Shown: positions 43,556-52,900 of the stretch, piece after piece
Layout of the letters: each line of letters opens with the position of its first letter
How positions within the stretch are numbered: position 1 is the first letter of the stretch
Source: Bacteroidales bacterium UBA6397
Lineage (GTDB): Bacteria > Bacteroidota > Bacteroidia > Bacteroidales > UBA932
Assembly: GCA_002439875.1 (NCBI GenBank)
Contig: DJQB01000036.1
Location: forward strand, 170,752-234,751
Direction: 5' to 3'
DNA length: 64,000 nt
Program-made: the position numbers and the translations under genes
Notes under the pieces: generated by a model
Seen by the model: the letters and a program-made list of their open reading frames with translations, nothing else
Database searches by the model: none
Told to the model about the DNA's origin: nothing

Positions 43556-44191
43556 TCATACGACAAGTGATCTTGCGTCACATCCGAGCACAGTGGCTAT
43601 GCGGAAAACCGTGCCGGCCTCGGCCTTGGAAAGAAGTTGTTTGCCTTGCTCGTAAGCGCGGATCATCCTTAAGGACGTGCCTGAGCGGTTTGCCAATTCC
43701 TGTTGTGTCAAGCCGCACCGCATCCTTTGTACCTTCAATGGATTCTCAGACTTCTTTGCGTTCATTATGCCCAAAGCGACTTCAACGAACTTGCTCAGAT
43801 CCGCTTCGTGAAGCGTCGGGTACAAGGCGATCACAGTTTGGATTGTCAGGCCATCACGCTGGAATCTTTCAAATGAATATCCTGTAAACCATTGTAGATA
43901 AGAAAGGACCCAGCCTGACCAGAATATGCCCGAACGGTCAGCCGACATATGATCAGTGGTATGAACCGTTCCTCCGGTCGTTTCAATGACCCTTTCGGCT
44001 AATTCAATTCCTGACATGCCGACCAAATAACGGGGATTGCCACTTTCGAACTGGCGCACCGGCTCTCCTACAAGTAGTCTGTCATAATATTCATTGATTC
44101 CTCCCTTGCAGAGCATCGCACCATAATCAAGCGACACGGCAAAATTCATCATCGCATCCTCAAGGTAGATTTCATCGTAAGCGCGGATCAT
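43556..44191 (-). CDS. XRE antitoxin paired with DUF3990 toxin
   Basis: 211 residues. The C-terminal HTH (about 150-211) reads LKVQRMRCGLTQQELANRSGTSLRMIRAYEQ. The N-terminal part (MIRAYDEIYLEDAMMNFAV, GEPVRQFESGNPRYLVGMSGIELAERV, SGWVLSYLQWFTG) is the segment seen in antitoxins next to DUF3990 genes, probably the toxin-binding half. It lies after the toxin gene and overlaps it by 20 bp. Such partners repress their own operon and neutralise the toxin. Confidence 0.8.
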   Translation of the reverse strand: MIRAYDEIYLEDAMMNFAVSLDYGAMLCKGGINEYYDRLLVGEPVRQFESGNPRYLVGMSGIELAERVIETTGGTVHTTDHMSADRSGIFWSGWVLSYLQWFTGYSFERFQRDGLTIQTVIALYPTLHEADLSKFVEVALGIMNAKKSENPLKVQRMRCGLTQQELANRSGTSLRMIRAYEQGKQLLSKAEAGTVFRIATVLGCDARSLVV

Positions 44192-44843
44192 CGTTGCTGA
44201 TTTTATTTCTGATTATATCGATAACATACAAGCCATCCAAGGGCGACTCTTCCTTGTCTTTGCGGAAAGCCTCTCTCGCCAATCGGTCTCTGGTCGCCTT
44301 TCGAGGATAGAATATCTCATTGCCAGCCACTTCCGCCTTCACAAAACTCAATCGGCCGAATGCTCTTTCTGATTTCAAGACTACTTGTTCTCCAAGTTTT
44401 CCCAACTTCATAGCTCTGCCTAACTGCTCGAATGAGATTGTGTTGTTCAAGAAAGCCCCGGCGAAAGAAAAATACGAGTCATCGGCTCTGTAGCCTCGGA
44501 TGACATCGTAATCCTCATACTGGGGTAAAAATGTGTCATGAATATACTTTACCGCAGCTTCCGGCAACCCTTGCCCTGTGGAAAACGTTCTGTTTTCCAG
44601 CAGTATAGCCAACCAATTCAGTACATGATATTCTCCTCCTGACAAGTCGATCACTTTCAACTCTTCGTCCCGAAGGAGATATTCATTGGCGAAACCGTCA
44701 TTGTTCTCCGTGCACGCCCATTCCTTGGCCAAATCCAGCCGTTCCGTGCAGTAGAAGCCAAGTCCATAGTCATTGTGCCTGTTCCCTTGACCGTAAACAG
44801 GGACTTCGATTATGTTAGCCGAACCGTGGTACAAAGTAATCAT
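44172..44843 (-). CDS. DUF3990 ADP-ribosyltransferase-like toxin
   Basis: 223 residues. The N-terminus has ITLYHGSANIIEVP (the Y/H of the ART fold) and NDYGLGFYCTERLDLAKEWAC, followed by DVIRGYRADDSYFSF, which together match DUF3990. The C-terminal part is charged and variable. It would modify a target by ADP-ribosylation; the target is unknown. It is the upstream partner of the XRE gene and so shows toxin-first order. The upstream region has a short A/T-rich stretch; no other accessory gene is seen. Confidence 0.8.
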   Translation of the reverse strand: MITLYHGSANIIEVPVYGQGNRHNDYGLGFYCTERLDLAKEWACTENNDGFANEYLLRDEELKVIDLSGGEYHVLNWLAILLENRTFSTGQGLPEAAVKYIHDTFLPQYEDYDVIRGYRADDSYFSFAGAFLNNTISFEQLGRAMKLGKLGEQVVLKSERAFGRLSFVKAEVAGNEIFYPRKATRDRLAREAFRKDKEESPLDGLYVIDIIRNKISNDDPRLR

Positions 44844-44916
44844 AACGCAATAAGTGACGTTATAATGTCACCCCACAAATATAGCAGTTTTTGGGAATAT
44901 AACCAAATATGGCTGG

Positions 44917-44946
44917 TTGCCATTTGAATTCTTTTCGCTAATTTTG
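44917..44946 (+). promoter_or_regulatory. promoter of the HAD hydrolase gene
   Basis: TTG (44917-44919), 19 nt, TAATTTTG (44939-44946): Bacteroidota-type -33/-7 pair. Expected start near 44953, 13 nt before the ATG. Confidence 0.5.
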
Positions 44947-44965
44947 AATCAAAAATGTTTGGACT

Positions 44966-45664
44966 ATGATGAAAGATGTAAAGGTGATTGTTTTCGATGC
45001 GGATGACACGCTGTGGGACAATCAGTCGTACTTCGACAAAGCGGAGGATGTGTTCACGGAGGAACTTAAGGAATATGGCACTGCGGAGGAACTGTCGGCG
45101 GAACTTTTCAGGACGGAGTCCGCGAATATGCCGATTCTGGGCTACGGAGCGAAGGCCGTCTGCATCTCGATGATGGAGACCGCCTTGAAGGTGTCTGACA
45201 ACAAGGTGCAGGGCGAGAATCTTTCACGAATATTATCGAGCGCGAAATCGCTGCTCAGTCTCCCTGCGACACCGCTTCCGGGGGTAGAGGACACCTTGAA
45301 GGCCTTGAAGCGCAGCGGGCGCTACAGGTTGGTTGTCTTGACAAAAGGTGATATGCTCGACCAGGAGAACAAGCTAAGGCGCTCCGGGTTAAGTGAATAT
45401 TTCGACAGGACTGAAGTGGTCTCCAATAAAGGCAAAAAGGAATATCTTGACCTCTGCCAAAGCGAAGGCATCTCTCCTGAAGACATGGTTATGGTCGGGA
45501 ACTCATTCAAGTCGGACATCTTGCCTGTCATAGAAATCGGAGGCTACGGCATACATATTCCTTTCCACACCACGTGGCAGCATGAGGTGACAGAGGAATT
45601 TGACCATCCGAACATCACTCGTCTCGATTCTTTCGGGGAACTTACCAAGGTATTCCTTGACTGA
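44966..45664 (+). CDS. HAD-superfamily hydrolase
   Basis: 232 residues. Motif I is VFDADDTLWDN, motif II lies around VVLTKGD, Lys is provided near NKGKKEYL, and motif III/IV is MVGNSFKSDILP. The cap is the helical type between motifs I and II. Such enzymes dephosphorylate small metabolites. The second Met (MKD) is an equal start. Single gene between the toxin-antitoxin pair and the polysaccharide locus. Confidence 0.9.
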   Translation: MMKDVKVIVFDADDTLWDNQSYFDKAEDVFTEELKEYGTAEELSAELFRTESANMPILGYGAKAVCISMMETALKVSDNKVQGENLSRILSSAKSLLSLPATPLPGVEDTLKALKRSGRYRLVVLTKGDMLDQENKLRRSGLSEYFDRTEVVSNKGKKEYLDLCQSEGISPEDMVMVGNSFKSDILPVIEIGGYGIHIPFHTTWQHEVTEEFDHPNITRLDSFGELTKVFLD

Positions 45665-45784
45665 TAGTCGGATGTGTAAAAAATTGTGACTCTGGGTGTT
45701 GTATTTAAAGGAATCAAGACGGCGCCATGAGCCTCATCCGTCTTGCACCGTGAGATGAATGACGTATTTTGACTGGCCTTTTTG

Positions 45785-45816
45785 TTTTGCTGAATGGATT
45801 TTATTTTATAATTTCG
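45785..45816 (+). promoter_or_regulatory. promoter of the PUL sigma-factor gene
   Basis: TTTTG (45785-45789), 19 nt, TAATTTCG (45809-45816; one mismatch to TAnnTTTG). Expected start near 45823, 13 nt before the ATG at 45836. Confidence 0.5.
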
Positions 45817-45835
45817 CAAAAAATCATGGCTGAAA

Positions 45836-46402
45836 ATGAGAGAAGGAGAGTCCACGGCGATATTCGATGAAAATTTCAAGAGATACTATAAAAAATGTGT
45901 TCTCTTCGCCAAGTCTTTCGTGTATGATGACTTGGCGGCGGAAAGTATCGCTTCGGAGTCCATGATGGTTCTATGGGAAAAATCACGTAGAGATGACGCT
46001 CTTGCCTCTCGGCCTATTCCTTTCCTGTTCGGTGTTGTCCGCAATAAAGCTCTGCATTTCCTACGAGAACAGAATTCTTTGCTGAGACTGAAAGGGGAGG
46101 TTGATGAAGAAAGGCAGAAGGAAATCATTCTTCGCATAAACAGCCTGGAGGCTTGTGACCCCCATGTCCTTTACAGTGCCGATGTGCAGCGGATTATCTC
46201 AGATTGTCTGGAAGAAATGGGGCCCCAGACCGAGAAGGTGTTTATCCTCTGCCGTTTTGAGGGTATGACTTATAAGGAGATAGCACAAGAGTTGGGGATA
46301 AGCGAGAAGACAGTGGAGTACCATCTTTCCAAAGCCATGAAAAAACTAAGGGCCGCCTTGATTGACTATCTACCTGTCATAGCGATATTCTTGGGACTTT
46401 AG
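45836..46402 (+). CDS. ECF sigma factor of the polysaccharide utilisation locus
   Basis: 188 residues. Region 2 includes DDLAAESIASESMMVLWEKS and region 4 DCLEEMGPQTEKVFILCRFEGMTYKEIAQELGIS with TVEYHLSKAMKKLRAAL. The family (RNA polymerase sigma-70 factor, Bacteroides expansion) is always paired with a FecR-type anti-sigma, here 46506-47441. It would switch on the SusC/SusD genes when the cognate glycan binds the transducing receptor. A stable hairpin follows the gene. Confidence 0.92.
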   Translation: MREGESTAIFDENFKRYYKKCVLFAKSFVYDDLAAESIASESMMVLWEKSRRDDALASRPIPFLFGVVRNKALHFLREQNSLLRLKGEVDEERQKEIILRINSLEACDPHVLYSADVQRIISDCLEEMGPQTEKVFILCRFEGMTYKEIAQELGISEKTVEYHLSKAMKKLRAALIDYLPVIAIFLGL

Positions 46403-46423
46403 CAAGTGTGTTCTGTGTGCCTG

Positions 46424-46455
46424 CCATTCCTGGAACAATTTTTTTCCGGGAATGG
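46424..46455 (+). other. intergenic hairpin between sigma and FecR genes
   Basis: CCATTCC-T-GGAA pairs with TTCC-G-GGAATGG with a U-rich loop. No U run follows, so it more likely tunes message levels or stability between sigma and anti-sigma than stops transcription. Confidence 0.5.
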
Positions 46456-46505
46456 TTAGGGTATTTACGTGTGTCAAGGAATATATAGATGTCAATTAAG
46501 ATGCT

Positions 46506-47441
46506 ATGGACAAACAGACACTTGAAAGATACATTTGTGGTGAGTCTTCTGTGGAAGAAAGGATAAGGGTCACTGAATGGGCTGAGTCAGACAACGACAA
46601 ATATCAGGAATTGTTGGCTCTGCGCAAATTGTACACGTCGACTCTGCTGAACACAGCCGGAGAAGTCAAGACCGGGCCGCGTTTTGTATGGAGTTTCAGA
46701 CACATGTTCAGATATGCTGCCTGCGCGGTCATTGCGTGGGCTGTCGCCATAGGAGTGTTCTCGATGTTGACGGACAGGCGGGCATCTCGCAAAGAGTTCT
46801 ACGCACAGACAATCATCTCTCCGGTCGGGCAGCGCGTGCACACGGTGTTGTCTGATGGCACAGAGGTATGGTTGAATTCAAATTCCACTTTGGAAATATC
46901 TGAAGAGGCAGGAAAATCCCGCAAGGTCAGGCTTGATGGAGAGGCTTGTTTTGACGTGGCGCATAATGATGACATTCCGTTTATCGTCGAGACTTACAGG
47001 AATGAGGTCAGGGTGCTCGGCACGATATTCAATGTCACAGCCTATAAGTCTTCGGACGATTTCTCAGTGAAACTTTATGAGGGTAAGGTCAGCGTCAGCG
47101 ATCTTGCCCATAATCAACTCGCCATTCTTGATCCGCGGCAAAGGTTAGACTATGCCGGCGGAAAGTACGTCAAGTCCGGCATTCCGGAACTTGACACGGA
47201 ATCGTGGATAGACGGCATCTACTATTTTGAGGACGAGACATATCTGAACATACTTGATAAGGTGCAGAACTACTATGGCATCAATATATCCATTATGGAC
47301 AAGGAACTTGCTGATTATCGCTGCACTTGCAAGTTCCGTCAGGAAGACGGCATAGAGCATCTTCTTAATGTTCTTTCCGAGATCCATCCTTTCAAGTACG
47401 CTTGGAATGTTGACAAAAGCGGCATCATCATCGAAAAGTAG
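46506..47441 (+). CDS. FecR-family anti-sigma factor
   Basis: 311 residues. The N-terminal cytoplasmic part starts DKQTLERYICGESSVEERIRVTEW; a membrane helix (AACAVIAWAVAIGVFSML) is near 70-90. The periplasmic FecR domain has VGQRVHTVLSDGTEVWLNSNSTLEI and VRVLGTIFNVTAY; a DUF4974-like end has YLNILDKVQNYYGINIS. It passes the signal from the receptor's STN domain to the sigma factor. It is followed closely by the transducing SusC gene. Confidence 0.93.
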   Translation: MDKQTLERYICGESSVEERIRVTEWAESDNDKYQELLALRKLYTSTLLNTAGEVKTGPRFVWSFRHMFRYAACAVIAWAVAIGVFSMLTDRRASRKEFYAQTIISPVGQRVHTVLSDGTEVWLNSNSTLEISEEAGKSRKVRLDGEACFDVAHNDDIPFIVETYRNEVRVLGTIFNVTAYKSSDDFSVKLYEGKVSVSDLAHNQLAILDPRQRLDYAGGKYVKSGIPELDTESWIDGIYYFEDETYLNILDKVQNYYGINISIMDKELADYRCTCKFRQEDGIEHLLNVLSEIHPFKYAWNVDKSGIIIEK

Positions 47442-47494
47442 GCTTTGACGCCACCACATCAGAATATCACTAAATCATATAATCCAATTAGAAT

Positions 47495-50400
47495 ATGCGA
47501 AAGTATTTGCAATCATGCCTATGTCTGGCTTTATTGATTCTTTCGGAGCCTGTCTTCTCTCAGAATGTGACCATCAGGACGGGAAAGAGAGAGGTGGCAT
47601 TGAGCCGGATAATCGAGGACATCGAGAGACAGACGGACTTCCTGTTCGTCTATGACAAGTCCAGGATAGACACTGGGCAAAAGTACCAGGTTAATTTGGA
47701 GAAGGCCTCCGCCGCCAGGATTTTGGATGAGATATTCCCGGAATCCGGCGATGTTTCTTACAAGATCAACGGCAAGAACATCATTCTCGTCAAAAGGGAG
47801 AAGGCCAAAGTTTGGCCGGACAAGGAATCCTTCACTCTCACACAAAAAGTGGTCGATGGAGCGGGCAGACCAGTGGCGGGAGCGTTTGTCCAGGTCATCG
47901 GTCAGGAAAAAGGTGCGATGGCTGACGATGAAGGAGTCTTCACTTTGCCGGGCCTGACGTCTTCGGACATTCTTACGGTTTCCTGTATGGGTTATCAGGA
48001 TCGCACAATTCAGGCTGACAAGGATTCAAAGGATCCGGTCGTACTGAAAGACGACACCAATCTTTTGGAAGAGGTGGTCGTTGTCGGATACAGTGAGCAG
48101 AAGAAAGTCAACCTGACCGGATCGGTGGCGAGCATCAATTTCAATGACAAGAAAATGCAACGCCCTGTCACCACAATAGCGGCGTCACTTTCCGGAATGG
48201 CAGCCGGAATCAATGTGATGAACACGGGAAGCCAGCCGAACGCGGAGACATCCTCGGTCCTTATCAGAGGAACGGGTACGCTGAACAATTCGTCGCCTCT
48301 TGTCCTGGTGGACGGGATGGAAATGAGTCTGAACGAGATAAATCCCAATGATGTGGCCTCCATCTCAATCCTGAAAGACGCGGCTTCCTGCGCCATCTAT
48401 GGCAACAGAGGAGCCAATGGAGTGATACTCGTGACGACAAAAAGAGGGTCGGACGGAAAGGTGAATGTCACATATTCGGGAAAATTCTCCTATAACACCC
48501 CGGCGCGTCTGATCCGCCAGGTGTCGGACTATGCGGACTACATGGAGTTCATAAACGAAGGGTACGAGAATTCCGGACAGGCGACAAAGTTCTCACAGTC
48601 AACCATAGATGAATGGAGAGAGGCGTCAAGGAATCCGGATGAGGTCAACGAGTACGGCTATCCGAATTATGTCACACATCCGAACACGGACTGGTATAGC
48701 GAGATCTACAGGCCAAAATGGATGCAGGAACACACGATCAGCCTCACGGGGGCGGAGAAGAAAACGAATTACTCCCTTTCCGGAACTTATCTGGACAATC
48801 CCGGGTTGGTGGTTGAGTCGGGTGTCAAGAAGTACTATTTCCGCAGTGACATTGAATCCAGGGTCACTGACTTTCTGACTGTAGGGATGAGAGCGTGGGG
48901 CTATAATGCCGACCAGGAGCGAAACAGCATCAGCAGTCTTTGGGGTCTGAGCATGCAGAAGGCGACTCCCGGCATATACCCATATTATGACGGAATGTAC
49001 GGAGGCCCTGAGACCAATGAGGAGGACGGTCAGGCGGTCAACCCTCTGTTGAACCTGAGCGGAAGCAATGGCTTCTACAAGCAGAACAAGTACAACATCA
49101 ACCCCTATGTGGAAATCAAATTCCTGAAAGACTTCAAATTCACATCGAATTTCTATTTCGATCATTTTATCAATCATCACAGATCCCAACCGTCTGAGTT
49201 TATGCAGCAATTCAGTTTCAACCGTGGAATGTCACTGAACACGCCCCCGACTTCGGCGGACATGGAGAATATGCACGTGGCAGACTGGGAATATCGTGAA
49301 AAGAGCTGGAAAACCAGCCAGCTGCTCACTTGGTCGCGTCAGTTCTCCGCGCATGATGTCAGTGTCCTTGCCGGTTACGAGGAGTTCCGCAAATGGGGAG
49401 ACAAGGTGGATGTAGACAAACAGGGACTTTCGGCCGTCAACCTGACGGACTTCGATGCGATGACGAAGCCTTATTCCATAAAGGGATCATCTTGGGAATA
49501 TTCATCCCGTTCCGTGTTCGGACGTTTGAATTATGCCTACGACAACCGTTATCTGGTAGAGTTCAACCTCAGGTATGACGGCTCGTCAAGATTCTCCCCG
49601 GGCTCCAGATGGGGACTTTTCCCGTCCGTCTCCGCAGGGTGGAGGCTGTCTGAAGAAAGTTTCATGGAGAAAGTGATGTGGCTTAACAACTTGAAACTCA
49701 GGGCTTAATGGGGTAAGTTGGGGAACAACTCAATCGGGAACTACGAATGGCAGGCTCTTTATCAGGCAGGCAACAACTATGCGTACCATGGTGACAAGAC
49801 TGCCGGACTGGCCATGAACGCATTTTCCAGCTACAATCTTGAATGGGAGGAAACTGCGATTTTCAATGTGGGGGTTGATTTCTCTGTGCTTGACAGCCGG
49901 CTGAGCGGTACTGTTGAGGTGTATGACAAGAACACAGATGGAATCCTTTACCGTCCGACATTGTCCGAAACCCTCAACCAGTTCTACGCCCCGCTGCAGA
50001 ATCTGGCCGGTGTGAACAACAAAGGAGTCGAGTTGACCCTCGGATGGCGGGACAATGCGGGAGACTTAAGTTATTCCGTCAGCGGCAATCTGACATTCAA
50101 CAGGAATATGGTCACTCGCTATAAAGGGAAGCTTGTGCGCGAGTGGAGGAAGGACGCGGACGGTAATGATGTGTGGTATTCAAACATCGGCGATGTGTCC
50201 AGCGGTGGCACAACCAGGATTATTGAAGGCCATATGATGAATGAGTTCTACGTCCTTGATGTCTACAAGGGTTCCGGCAATCATTTCAACCCAGATGGCT
50301 CCGTGGACATAAACGGCGGCCCCTCAGACGGAATAATCCGCACGGAGGAGGACATGAAATGGCTGCGCGCCATGTCCAATGCCGGGTACAGGTTTTATCC

Positions 50401-51022
50401 AAGCCAGGGAATAGGCAAGGATAAGATCTGGTACGGTGACATGATCTATGCGGACAATAATGGAGACGGCGTTTACGGGGATGACAAGGATTATGATTTT
50501 CAGGGAATATCCACGACCCCGAAGTATTACTATGGCCTTCAGGCTTCTCTTGCATGGAAAGGAATAGACGTCTCTATGAGTTGGGCAGGCTCGGCCGGAT
50601 TCCGGATCGAATATTACAAACAGGCACAGAATGCGGTTAATGTCACGCATTGCCGCGGCATAAGCAAGGATGTCGCCTATGACCATTATTTCTATGATCC
50701 GGAAAATCCTGAAGATCCAAGGACAAACATCTGGTCATCCACACCTCGTATCATCGCGGCTTCGGAAAGCGGGCAGGCGTATGCCAACAGCGAATGGCAT
50801 CTTCAGAAGGGAGACTACATAAAGCTCAAGAATCTGACGGTCGGTTACACTCTTCCTGAGAAATGGATCAAGAAAGCGTTCCTCCAGAATGCAAGACTGT
50901 ACCTGTCGGGTGAGAATCTTATTACAATAACGGGTTTCACCGGTCCTGATCCCGAGATGATGAGTGGCGATGGCTATCTGCCTATGCGTCAGTGGGCCGC
51001 TGGAGTGGTAATAACATTTTGA
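47495..51022 (+). pseudogene. SusC-like TonB-dependent transducer, split by in-frame TAA
   Basis: Full-length frame of 1175 codons: signal peptide, STN domain (about 25-100: SRIIEDIERQTDFLFVYDKSRID), carboxypeptidase-like domain, SusC plug with VVVGYSEQKKVNLTGSVASI and ILKDAASCAIYGNRGANGVI, and a barrel ending MRQWAAGVVITF. A TAA at 49706-49708 interrupts LKLRA-x-WGKLGNN, where family members have Ser (a single C to A change from TCA). The pieces are 47495-49708 and 49718-51022. The STN domain explains the ECF/FecR genes before it. It should import the oligosaccharide across the outer membrane, if the stop is bypassed or an artefact. Confidence 0.85.
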
Positions 51023-51039
51023 CCAAAAACGATCTGAAA

Positions 51040-52869
51040 ATGAGACACGATTTTAAGAATATACTGAAAGTATGCTTCGCCACATCTGTGATAGCCGTTT
51101 CCACTGGTTGTGTGGATATGGATCTGACATCTAAGAGCCAGCCGACAGAAAGTTCTGTCTGGTCTGACCCGACTATGGCGGAGAAGACAGTCGCGGGAGT
51201 CTACAATCGACTCTATAAAAGAATAAGCTATCCGCGCACCCTTTGGTTCGATTGCTTCGCAAGCGTTATGGATCTTGATGCGAACTGGAGGGATTTCGGA
51301 ATGCTCTTCGGATGGCAGACCACCGGCGGCGCCGGCCCAAAGGAACTATGGCACGACAACTATGAGTTCATCATACGGGCCAATGATGTGATCACCCACC
51401 TTCCGGGTGTGGAGGGTATTTCCGGGCCGGTCAAAGACAGACTGGTGTCAGAATGCAGGTTTCTTCGCTCCTGGTGGTATTATCAGCTGAACGTTGTTTT
51501 CGGCGGAGTGCCGTATTACACCGAGGCCTTCAGCAGCATTGAGGACGCCAAGGGCAGCCGTCTCACTCAGGACCAGACGTGGGACAGGATCATCGAGGAT
51601 CTGACAACCTGCATAAATGACCCGCAGCTTCCGTTGAAATATTCATCGACAGACGAGAATTATGGACATGTCACAAAAGGGGCCGCCTATGCGCTCAGAG
51701 GCAAGGTCTATCTGTGGAAAAAGGATTGGGAGGCTGCGGAGTCTGATTTCCGCAAGGTGGGTGAGTGCGGCTACTCATTGTTCACTGCGGCTGGCGATGA
51801 ATCATACAAGCAATTGTTCAAAGAAACCAATGAGCGTTGTGACGAGATGATCTTCTCTGTCCAGTGCCTTGGTGAATATGGCTATGGAAACGGAAAGAAC
51901 AGGGGCTACGGAAACCGCTGCACCTATGGCAGCATGTGGAACAACTACATCGTCAACCCGGATTTTATCGACACTTATGAGAATGCCGATGGAAGCAGGT
52001 TCAATTGGGACGATTATATTCCTGGTTTCTCCTCGTTGACGGTCAGGCAACGCCGTGTGTTCTTCCTTCGGGACCATCTCACTGACAAGGAGTATAAAAC
52101 CGCGAGGGAGCAAGGCGCCAAGATGGATCTCTACCTTCCAGACGGTAACGAGGCGCGCGTGAGAAAGGCCTACACGAATCGTGACCCAAGATTGGAGATG
52201 AGTGTCATAACCCCTTACGCAAAGTATCTGGGCGGTGACGGTGGCGCGGCCAACTGGTTTACAAGCAGGTTCCCTTTCAGAAGCCAATGGACGGAGACCG
52301 AAGAGGATGATGGGACTGTGAGAAGGGAACCGAATGATCTGCGCACAGACACTCAGGCGATGTTCTACTATCTTAACAGAAAGTTCGTCACCGAGGGCAT
52401 AAACGAGGGTAATCTTTATTGGACTGGCATAGATCTGCCGCTTATCCGTTATGCGGATGTGCTCCTGAACCTGGCCGAGGCTCTCAATGAGCAGGGAAAG
52501 ACAGAAGAGGCGGTGAAGGTCGTGAACAGAGTACGTGACCGCGCGGGAGCCAGCCTTCTGGACTCCAACTCATTCACTCAGGTGAAAGGACAGGAGGACG
52601 CGCGCGAGCGCATCCGGAACGAACGCTACTGGGAGCTTCTGGGAGAGGATGTCATCTATTTTGACGAGTTGAGGTGGCGTACTTGGAAAGAAAAGAAGTT
52701 CGCCACGTACAAAAACGGACAGAGCGAGGAGGTCAACGGACTCCGTCAGGTTTGGGGTGAGGCCACCTATCACTACAGCTGGGGCGGAGAGCATTACTGG
52801 TTGTTCCCGATTCCGGAGAACGAGATTCAAAACAACCCGAACATAAAACAGAACCCAGGTTGGGAATAG
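51040..52869 (+). CDS. SusD/RagB-family nutrient-binding outer-membrane lipoprotein
   Basis: 609 residues from ATG 51040 (MRHDFKNILKVCFAT), with a lipobox at VSTGC. Features of SusD proteins follow: SVWSDPTMAEKTVAGVYNRLY, ECRFLRSWWYYQLNVVFGGVPYYTEA (a TPR helix), KGAAYALRGKVYLWKKDWEAAE and a C-terminal NERYWELLGEDVIYFDELRW with a final QNPGW. It caps the SusC transporter and binds the glycan. Aromatic-rich loops (WGEATYHYSWGGEHYW) may contact the substrate. It starts 17 bp after the SusC gene. Confidence 0.93.
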   Translation: MRHDFKNILKVCFATSVIAVSTGCVDMDLTSKSQPTESSVWSDPTMAEKTVAGVYNRLYKRISYPRTLWFDCFASVMDLDANWRDFGMLFGWQTTGGAGPKELWHDNYEFIIRANDVITHLPGVEGISGPVKDRLVSECRFLRSWWYYQLNVVFGGVPYYTEAFSSIEDAKGSRLTQDQTWDRIIEDLTTCINDPQLPLKYSSTDENYGHVTKGAAYALRGKVYLWKKDWEAAESDFRKVGECGYSLFTAAGDESYKQLFKETNERCDEMIFSVQCLGEYGYGNGKNRGYGNRCTYGSMWNNYIVNPDFIDTYENADGSRFNWDDYIPGFSSLTVRQRRVFFLRDHLTDKEYKTAREQGAKMDLYLPDGNEARVRKAYTNRDPRLEMSVITPYAKYLGGDGGAANWFTSRFPFRSQWTETEEDDGTVRREPNDLRTDTQAMFYYLNRKFVTEGINEGNLYWTGIDLPLIRYADVLLNLAEALNEQGKTEEAVKVVNRVRDRAGASLLDSNSFTQVKGQEDARERIRNERYWELLGEDVIYFDELRWRTWKEKKFATYKNGQSEEVNGLRQVWGEATYHYSWGGEHYWLFPIPENEIQNNPNIKQNPGWE

Positions 52870-52900
52870 TTGATACACAAAACAATTAATCAATCAAAAA

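Noticed and set aside
45392..45420. Sixth REP unit in the HAD gene (TTCGACAGGACTGAAGTGG)
   Set aside because: Only the core is similar; the arms do not pair and the residues fit the HAD family.
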